This document shows positions 7,719 to 13,670 of a DNA stretch of 13,670 nt, one piece after another. Under the pieces are notes generated by a model. That model saw only the letters and a program-made list of their open reading frames with translations. It searched no databases and was not told where the DNA came from. Source of the stretch: Porticoccaceae bacterium (GTDB lineage Bacteria; Pseudomonadota; Gammaproteobacteria; Pseudomonadales; Porticoccaceae); NCBI GenBank assembly GCA_023228865.1, contig JALOAH010000095.1, positions 1 through 13,670 on the forward strand, given 5' to 3'. A program made the position numbers and the translations under genes. Positions within the stretch are counted from its first letter, which is position 1, and each line of letters opens with the position of its first letter.

Positions 7719-9728
7719 TTAGTCGAACAGGTTCTTGAGAGCAGCAATGGACTCTTTGCCGCGCACCTTGCGCACTTCGGGGTCGTCGTTACCAAAGCCG
7801 ACCCTTTCAATATCTTCCTGGGGCAGCTCGTCGATAAAACGGCTCGGTGTGGTGGTAATAATTTCGCCAAATTGGCGCCGTTTTGCCGCCATGGTCATGG
7901 TCAATGTGCGCTGGGCGCGCGTAATGCCCACATAAGCCAGGCGGCGCTCTTCTTCAATATTGTCTTCTTCAATACTGCTGCGGTGGGGGAGAATCTCTTC
8001 TTCCATGCCGATAAGAAAAACATGGGGAAACTCCAGGCCTTTGGCGGCGTGCAGGGTCATCAGTTGCACCTTGTCGTCGGCGGATTCTTCTTCCTGACGT
8101 TCGAGCAGATCCCGCAATACCAGTTTGGCAATGGCATCCTGCACTGGAGTGCTGCCGCCGTCATCCGGGTCTTCGAGCATCTTGTTAAGTTGAGCAATCA
8201 AAAATTCGACATTGCCCCAGCGTTTTTCCGCCACAGCGGCGCTGCTGGCGTTTTGGTGGAGCCAGCCCTGATAATCGATATCTTCAAGCATCTCGCGAAT
8301 GGCAGCAATGGGTTTGCCACCCTGGCAGTTACGGGAAATATTGTCGAGCCAGTGCTTGAACTGACGTAGGCGATTGAGGTTTTGCTCCGCCAGTTGGCTG
8401 GCAAAGCCCAGTTCGTCAATGGCCTGATAGAGGGAAATATGACGCTGGTTGGCGTACTCGCCAAGTTTAATCAATGTGGTGGAGCCGATCTGACGGCGCG
8501 GGGTATTGATAATGCGCAGGAACGCGTTGTCGTCGTCGGGGTTAACCAGCAGGCGCAGGTAGGCCATGACGTCCTTGATTTCGGTGCGGGAATAAAACGA
8601 GGTGCCGCCGCTGAGCTGGTAGGGAATGCTTTGCGATTGCAGCTTGATTTCCAGCAGACGCGATTGATAGTTGCCCCGGTAGAGCACGGCAAAGTCGCGG
8701 AAATGGCAGTGTTTGCTGAGGCGCATGGTGAGAATTTCGTTGACGACCCGTTCCATCTCCGTCTCTTCGTTGCTGCAGCGTATCATGCGGATAGGGTCGC
8801 CAAAGCCCAGCTCGCTCCACAGGGATTTGCTGAACACATGGGGATTATTGGCGATCAGCTGGTTGGCGCTGCGCAAAATTCGCGCTGTGGAGCGGTAGTT
8901 CTGTTCCAGTTTGACTACCTTGAGGTGGGGATAATCCTCCTGCAGCTGCGCCAGGTTTTCCGGTCTGGCGCCCCGCCAGGCATAGATGGACTGGTCGTCA
9001 TCCCCCACCACGGTGAGGGCGCCGCGAGCGCCGCTGAGCAGTTTAACCAGGCGGTACTGGGAGAGGTTGGTGTCCTGATACTCATCCACCAGCAGATAGC
9101 GAATTTTGTTGCGCCATTTTTCCAGCAGCTCTGCATCGGCTTCCAGCATCTGCACCGGCAGAAGAATCAGGTCGTCGAAATCCACCGCATTGTAGGCGCG
9201 CAGGGAGCTGATGTAGCGCTCGTAGAGAACCGCAATGCCCTGTTCGCCGGGGCTTGCGGCTCTCGACAGGGCTTCTGCGGGTAGAACCAGCTCGTTTTTC
9301 CAGTTTGATATCTGGTTTTGAATGAGATTGATATGGTCGCTATCCACATCGCCGTCCCTGAGAATCAGTTCCCGTATCAGATTGCGGCTGTCTTCACCGT
9401 CGAGAATGGAAAACCCCGGTTTGAAACCAAAATGTTTGATTTCCTGGCGAATCATATTCAGGCCGAGATTGTGAAAGGTGGATACGGTGAGTCCCTGAGC
9501 CTCTTTACCTTTCACCAATTTGGCAGCGCGCTCCTTCATTTCCCGCGCTGCTTTATTGGTAAAGGTGACGGCGGCAATATGGCGGGCACTGAGGCCGCAG
9601 TCGTTGACCAAATAGGCGATTTTGCGGGTGATAACGCTGGTTTTACCGCTGCCGGCGCCCGCCAGCACCAGCAGGGGGCCGTCGATATAATGAACTGCGG
9701 TGGTTTGTTGCGGGTTAAGTGTAGTCAC
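7719..9728 (-). CDS. rep: Rep, ATP-dependent 3'-5' DNA helicase (UvrD/Rep family)
   Basis: Rep is a superfamily 1A helicase that removes proteins ahead of replication forks and helps restart stalled forks. The 669-residue length equals E. coli Rep (about 673). Motifs appear in order: Walker A GAGSGKT (24-30), AAVTFTNKAAREMKER (Ia region, 52-67), VDEYQDTN (Walker B, 214-221), GDDDQSIYAWRGA (motif III, 242-254), LEQNYRS (motif IV, 274-280). Near the C-terminus come MTLHAAKGLEFPHVFL (motif V) and RRLAYVGITRAQ (motif VI). The opening LNPQQTTAV is typical of Rep rather than UvrD. The start is GTG at 9728: an in-frame TGA five codons upstream rules out an extension, and no good ribosome-binding site is visible. 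It is 59 bases downstream of the YtjB/AhpA-like gene on the same strand, so co-transcription is plausible. Confidence 0.95.
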   Translation of the reverse strand: MTTLNPQQTTAVHYIDGPLLVLAGAGSGKTSVITRKIAYLVNDCGLSARHIAAVTFTNKAAREMKERAAKLVKGKEAQGLTVSTFHNLGLNMIRQEIKHFGFKPGFSILDGEDSRNLIRELILRDGDVDSDHINLIQNQISNWKNELVLPAEALSRAASPGEQGIAVLYERYISSLRAYNAVDFDDLILLPVQMLEADAELLEKWRNKIRYLLVDEYQDTNLSQYRLVKLLSGARGALTVVGDDDQSIYAWRGARPENLAQLQEDYPHLKVVKLEQNYRSTARILRSANQLIANNPHVFSKSLWSELGFGDPIRMIRCSNEETEMERVVNEILTMRLSKHCHFRDFAVLYRGNYQSRLLEIKLQSQSIPYQLSGGTSFYSRTEIKDVMAYLRLLVNPDDDNAFLRIINTPRRQIGSTTLIKLGEYANQRHISLYQAIDELGFASQLAEQNLNRLRQFKHWLDNISRNCQGGKPIAAIREMLEDIDYQGWLHQNASSAAVAEKRWGNVEFLIAQLNKMLEDPDDGGSTPVQDAIAKLVLRDLLERQEEESADDKVQLMTLHAAKGLEFPHVFLIGMEEEILPHRSSIEEDNIEEERRLAYVGITRAQRTLTMTMAAKRRQFGEIITTTPSRFIDELPQEDIERVGFGNDDPEVRKVRGKESIAALKNLFD

Positions 9729-9746
9729 GGGAATAGGTAGTCACGG
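9721..9746. repeat. 10-bp direct repeat across the rep start codon
   Basis: GTAGTCACGG occurs at 9721-9730 and 9737-9746, a 16-base period. The first copy contains the rep GTG start on the minus strand; the second lies just upstream, where a ribosome-binding site would be expected but none is seen. It could be a small tandem duplication or a pair of binding sites. Confidence 0.45.
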
Positions 9747-9787
9747 AAATGGATTGCCAGTGGAAGCGGGCAGTACGGCAATAAGGC

Positions 9788-10993
9788 TCAAGACAGTGTT
9801 GACGATAGAAATGCCACTTGCTTTGCAAAAATTTGCTGGTGTTCGTCACTGTAGCTGCGGAATTGCCACACGGATGCGGCACTGAATTCTTCGATAGTGC
9901 ACCCCTGCAGCTGATCTTCGCTGAGGTTGCTTTTGTCGATGATCAGCTCCCAGGAACCCGTCAGGGGCAGCATATCGATAAGACGATTGATGCATTCTTC
10001 CCGTTCGAGGTCGTTGCGCCAGGGGCTGCCGTAGACGGAGGGCTCGCGGTACGCAGCGGTGATGCGAACCTCAAAGGGCAGGTGTTCGGTGGTGGCCACT
10101 TGTTCGCAAAGTTTAAGCAATGCATTGGCGCAGTGAATGGCTCTGGTGATCGGGTGTTCGTCGCCTTCGTCGTCGAATTGCAGCAACATAGCGCCACTTC
10201 TCGATTGCAGGCGAACGCCCTTAAATAACCTCAGGTGGGAATCGATGAGATGATCAATTTTTTCAAGCATCTGGCTGAAGGCGTCAGCGTTGAGCTGGGC
10301 ACGCCACTTCGGCAGATTGGGAATGCTGATGGCCAGCATACTGTAGCGGTATTCCCGGTCAAAATTCTCCCCGGAAGTCTTTTGGATAAAAGGCTCGAGG
10401 GTTTGCTCAAGGGTGTCGAGTTCGGACTGGTGATGGTCGCTGTTATCACTGGGAAAACTGTTATTAATATGCTGAATTCGATGGGAATAGGCAACTGCCG
10501 TGCTGATCAGCCAGAAAGCGAACATCGCTGTCATCACCAACCAGGCGCCCAGGGCGATCCAGATGGGAGTGCGGTACAGGCTCAACATCCATTGTTTGTT
10601 GAGCTCAACACGCACCTGACCCATCATGGTGTTGTCGACGCTAATTGGGCTGGTATAGGCGGAAAGCTTGTTGTTTGCCGGTACGCTGCGCTGGCTTTGG
10701 GCAAGAATACGGTTGGATGATGAATACACGGTGGCGCGCACCACCGACTCCGTATCATTGAGGAGATTATCGAGAATCACCTGAATACTGATAACGTTGC
10801 CGTCAATCACCGGTTGTTTCAGTGATTCGGCCAGCTGCACGCTGAGGGCATGTCCTAGGGCGCCCTGTTGATCCGTTGCCAGTGCGCCCAGTTTGGTACT
10901 CAACACAATCGCCAGCACCAGTCCGGACACAACAGCGTATACCAGGAGCGCCAGTGAGATGCGAGCACCGAGATTTTTAGAAAATACAGGCAT
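9788..10993 (-). CDS. YtjB/AhpA-like inner-membrane protein with degenerate cyclase-like cytoplasmic domain
   Basis: This 401-residue protein has two membrane segments, at about residues 11-33 and 143-168. Between them is a periplasmic sensor-like region (about 34-142). The topology and the position divergent from serB match the SMP/YtjB (AhpA/YtjB) family of E. coli and relatives, but it is nearly twice as long as E. coli YtjB (about 214). The extra C-terminal region (about 216-375) reads like a class III nucleotidyl cyclase homology domain. It has an initial YSMLAISIPNLPKW strand, a FSQMLEKIDHLIDSHLRLFKG helix, SRSGAMLLQF, the HPITRAIHCANALLKLCEQV helix, LPFEVRITAAY, and an INRLIDML-then-ELIIDKSNL ending. 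Neither metal-binding Asp of active cyclases is present at the expected places (ISI and SGA instead), so catalysis is unlikely. Function is unknown. The family assignment is from memory, and the cyclase resemblance is inference. Confidence 0.75.
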   Translation of the reverse strand: MPVFSKNLGARISLALLVYAVVSGLVLAIVLSTKLGALATDQQGALGHALSVQLAESLKQPVIDGNVISIQVILDNLLNDTESVVRATVYSSSNRILAQSQRSVPANNKLSAYTSPISVDNTMMGQVRVELNKQWMLSLYRTPIWIALGAWLVMTAMFAFWLISTAVAYSHRIQHINNSFPSDNSDHHQSELDTLEQTLEPFIQKTSGENFDREYRYSMLAISIPNLPKWRAQLNADAFSQMLEKIDHLIDSHLRLFKGVRLQSRSGAMLLQFDDEGDEHPITRAIHCANALLKLCEQVATTEHLPFEVRITAAYREPSVYGSPWRNDLEREECINRLIDMLPLTGSWELIIDKSNLSEDQLQGCTIEEFSAASVWQFRSYSDEHQQIFAKQVAFLSSTLS

Positions 10994-11015
10994 GGATTCT
11001 TAAGTTGCTGACTTT

Positions 11016-11060
11016 GAGGTCGTGCTATCTTACCAGTGGCTACCCTATAATAGCGACCTC
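11016..11060. promoter_or_regulatory. Dyad symmetry between the divergent ytjB-like and serB genes
   Basis: GAGGTCG (11016-11022) and CGACCTC (11054-11060) are perfect inverted copies. Just inside, CTAT (11025-11028) and ATAG (11050-11053) extend the symmetry with a two-base bulge on the left. The right half overlaps the serB -10 box. This may be an operator controlling both genes; no regulator can be named. Confidence 0.4.
11046..11051 (+). promoter_or_regulatory. Probable serB -10 promoter element
   Basis: A perfect TATAAT lies 30 bases upstream of the serB GTG, giving a short leader of about 23 bases. No convincing -35 hexamer is present at 16-18 bases upstream (that region reads TGCTAT or similar), so the promoter may be weak or activator dependent. 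Confidence 0.5.
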
Positions 11061-11080
11061 GATTTTAAGGGTGCAGTGCT

Positions 11081-12295
<1,215 letters not shown>

Positions 12296-12310
12296 GCGGC
12301 TATCGCCTTA

Positions 12311-12341
12311 GATCATCGCTTGCCGGGCAAGCTCCCACAAG
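12311..12341 (-). repeat. REP-like palindromic element (Pseudomonas type)
   Basis: GCTTGC (12318-12323) pairs with GCAAGC (12327-12332) across CGG, and the palindrome is followed by TCCCACA. On the minus strand it reads TGTGGGAGCTTGCCCGGCAA, then GCGATGATC. A GTGGGAG head joined to a GC-rich palindrome and a GCGATG tail is the architecture I recall for Pseudomonas REP sequences, which are moved by RAYT transposases. It sits between convergent genes, the usual extragenic position. Only one copy is seen in this window. Confidence 0.55.
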
Positions 12342-12354
12342 TTTTGCTTGTTTT
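12337..12354 (+). terminator. Weak candidate terminator for serB
   Basis: ACAAG (12337-12341) pairs with CTTGT (12347-12351) around a TTTTG loop, and TTTT spans 12351-12354. The stem is short and AT-rich, so efficiency is doubtful; together with the adjacent REP-like hairpin it may mark the serB transcript end. Confidence 0.3.
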
Positions 12355-12389
12355 CCGGGAACCGACCCTGCTGGCGAATAGGGCTGTAC

Positions 12390-12414
12390 AGAGCGCCTTG
12401 GTACAAGCCGCTCT
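12390..12414. other. Near-perfect hairpin in the serB/fimX-like spacer
   Basis: AGAGCG (12390-12395) pairs with CGCTCT (12409-12414) and CTTG (12397-12400) with CAAG (12404-12407). One C-C mismatch separates the helices and GTA closes the loop. No T-run follows on either strand. It lies 17 bases past the minus-strand gene's stop codon. It could be a 3' end stabiliser or a second palindromic repeat element. Confidence 0.45.
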
Positions 12415-12431
12415 ATCGGTGTCGGCAGCTG

Positions 12432-13670
12432 TTACTCCTGGGAGAAATCAAAGGTCATTTCCGGACTGGGTTCCTGAATATAGTAGCCCTGGAGGAAATC
12501 CACCTCGGCCTGCCACAGGCTGGGAATAATGGTGGCAGACTCGATATGGGGGACAATAATCTTGCAGTTTTTGCCTTTCAGTTCTGTCAGTAAATTGTTC
12601 AGGGTGGTGAGCGCGGTTTTATCCTTCTGGGCTTTTTCAGACAATACGCTATCAACTTTGACGTAATCCACAGCAATTTTGTTGAAAATGGTGAGGGGAT
12701 TGATGGCGAGGCCGTAGTGGGTCAGGCCGGTGCTGGTGCCAAAATTGTGAAGGCGTTCAAGCATGTTGGCGGCGTTGCCAAGACGGGAGCTGATATCAAT
12801 TTCGCGCATCTGAAAGATAAGATCCCGCGGCGACACCTGGCTGGTTTCAAGGGTTTTTTGCAGCCAGTGAATAAATTTTTCATCCTCGATGGTGGCCAGG
12901 CACAGGTTTATCACCAGCCTGGTGTTGGCAGCGGCTTTTTTCTTGCTGGCAAGTTTTTTCAGCGCCTCGGTGATGACGGCTTTATCCAGGTCGATGCCGA
13001 TGTCGGTTTTGAATACTTTGCCGATAAAGTCATCAGGCAGTTCGCCTTCAGGAAAGCTGCCCGGCACCACGCGCATGCGCACTTCATAAATTTCATCGTT
13101 AAGGCCGTGGAGGGAAATGATTGGCTGGAATGCGACAGTGACCAGGTCTTTCTTTAGCAGCTGTTTGCCAATGCGTATGGCGTCGCTATCGGAAAGGGAT
13201 TTGGAGCCAAGCTCCAGGACAGGTTCGTGAAATTTGACGCCGTTGCCCTGTTTGCCGGAGCCATTGCCGCTCTGGAGTTCGGCAATGGCTTTTTGGCAGG
13301 CGGTCAAGCCTTCATCTGCAGACGCGGTGGCTTCGCCGATAAACGTGATGCCAATGCTGAGGGTGCAGGAAAAGCTGCCGTTGTCGGTTTTGAATATCTG
13401 TGATGACACTTCTTTCACCAGGCGATTGGCAAAAGCAAGGCTTTTTTCGGCATCGTTGCTGGGAAGAATCAGCACAAAGGCCTCTTCGCGAATGCGACCA
13501 AAAACCACGCGCTCAGGGATGAGCGTGTCAAGAAAATGCGCCAGCTGGGTAATGCCGTCCTCGGTTTTGCCAATGCCCAGATGTTTTTGCAGGTTGTCGT
13601 ATTGGTCTACCTGAATATAAAAAAGTAGGGCATCGCTGCCATTGCCCGCTGCCCGGCGAATGGCGCCATT
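12432..13670 (-). CDS. fimX: FimX-like protein with degenerate GGDEF and EAL domains (5' truncated)
   Basis: The frame is open to the right edge, giving 412 C-terminal residues; the N-terminal part (in FimX a receiver and PAS region) lies outside. The first part is a GGDEF domain (YIQVDQYDNLQKHLGIGKTE, then a strand ending VFGRIREEAFVLIL). The GGDEF signature is replaced by REEAF (13476-13490), so diguanylate cyclase activity is unlikely. The EAL domain begins at VAFQPIISLHG, but the EAL triad is EVR (13077-13085), and the loop equivalent to DDFGTGYSSL reads HYGLAINPL, so phosphodiesterase activity is also unlikely. Fold residues such as VINLCLATIEDE, VDYVKVD and LQGYYIQEPSP are kept. P. aeruginosa FimX has the same double degeneracy. 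It binds c-di-GMP through its EAL domain to control type IV pilus assembly, and its gene neighbours serB. The fimX name rests on these parallels. Confidence 0.8.
   Translation of the reverse strand, partial: NGAIRRAAGNGSDALLFYIQVDQYDNLQKHLGIGKTEDGITQLAHFLDTLIPERVVFGRIREEAFVLILPSNDAEKSLAFANRLVKEVSSQIFKTDNGSFSCTLSIGITFIGEATASADEGLTACQKAIAELQSGNGSGKQGNGVKFHEPVLELGSKSLSDSDAIRIGKQLLKKDLVTVAFQPIISLHGLNDEIYEVRMRVVPGSFPEGELPDDFIGKVFKTDIGIDLDKAVITEALKKLASKKKAAANTRLVINLCLATIEDEKFIHWLQKTLETSQVSPRDLIFQMREIDISSRLGNAANMLERLHNFGTSTGLTHYGLAINPLTIFNKIAVDYVKVDSVLSEKAQKDKTALTTLNNLLTELKGKNCKIIVPHIESATIIPSLWQAEVDFLQGYYIQEPSPEMTFDFSQE

Noticed and set aside
7681..7730. tRNA T-arm-like sequence (GGTTCGTATCC then CGCTCCA) on the minus strand, possibly an attachment site or tRNA remnant
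   Set aside because: The T-stem does not pair, no upstream acceptor, D or anticodon arms fit because rep coding sequence lies there, and no integrase is nearby.
8382..9284. 300-codon plus-strand ORF inside rep
   Set aside because: It lies wholly antisense to the Rep helicase motifs and shows no domain pattern of its own.
9753..9782. 6-bp inverted repeat ATTGCC/GGCAAT between the ytjB-like gene and rep
   Set aside because: Short arms with an 18-base spacer and no T-run; expected by chance in a window of this size.

Overview
The window looks like chromosomal DNA of a free-living gammaproteobacterium related to Pseudomonadales/Cellvibrionales. The evidence is the gene order hflK-hflC-(DUF2065)-hisZ-purA, a serB with two ACT domains divergent from a YtjB/AhpA-like membrane protein, and a FimX-like degenerate GGDEF/EAL gene facing serB. 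From memory, the serB/fimX and rep/cytochrome c5 neighbourhoods lie far apart in Pseudomonas aeruginosa but are close together here. I therefore favour a relative of Pseudomonas over Pseudomonas itself. No phage, plasmid, integrase or CRISPR features are visible.

Layout, left to right. (1) Plus strand, 3-1588: the 3' part of hflK and all of hflC, membrane partners of the FtsH protease. (2) 1589-1812: a short, strongly structured gap with two hairpins, a possible 23-codon leader ORF and an intrinsic terminator. (3) Plus strand, 1813-6310: a DUF2065 inner-membrane protein, hisZ, purA, tal, a single-domain rhodanese and a DUF202 membrane protein, closely spaced and probably largely co-transcribed. 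(4) A minus-strand phosphoribosyltransferase (6386-6952), divergent from a lipoprotein-type cytochrome c5 (7103-7555) that ends in a strong terminator. (5) Minus strand, 7719-10993: the Rep helicase gene, preceded by a YtjB/AhpA-like membrane protein whose cytoplasmic half resembles a degenerate class III nucleotidyl cyclase domain. (6) Plus-strand serB (11081-12295), divergent from that gene. (7) 12296-12431: a convergent spacer carrying a Pseudomonas-type REP-like palindrome and a second hairpin. (8) Minus strand, from 12432 to the right edge: the C-terminal part of a FimX-like protein.

Most genes are housekeeping: membrane protein quality control, histidine, purine, serine and pentose-phosphate metabolism, replication restart and electron transfer. 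I see no obvious new multi-gene system. The least explained signals are the structured RNA/leader region after hflC, the cyclase-like domain in the serB-divergent protein, the dyad overlapping the serB -10 box, and the REP-like element. All gene calls rest on my reading of motifs in the translated sequence; no database search was run.
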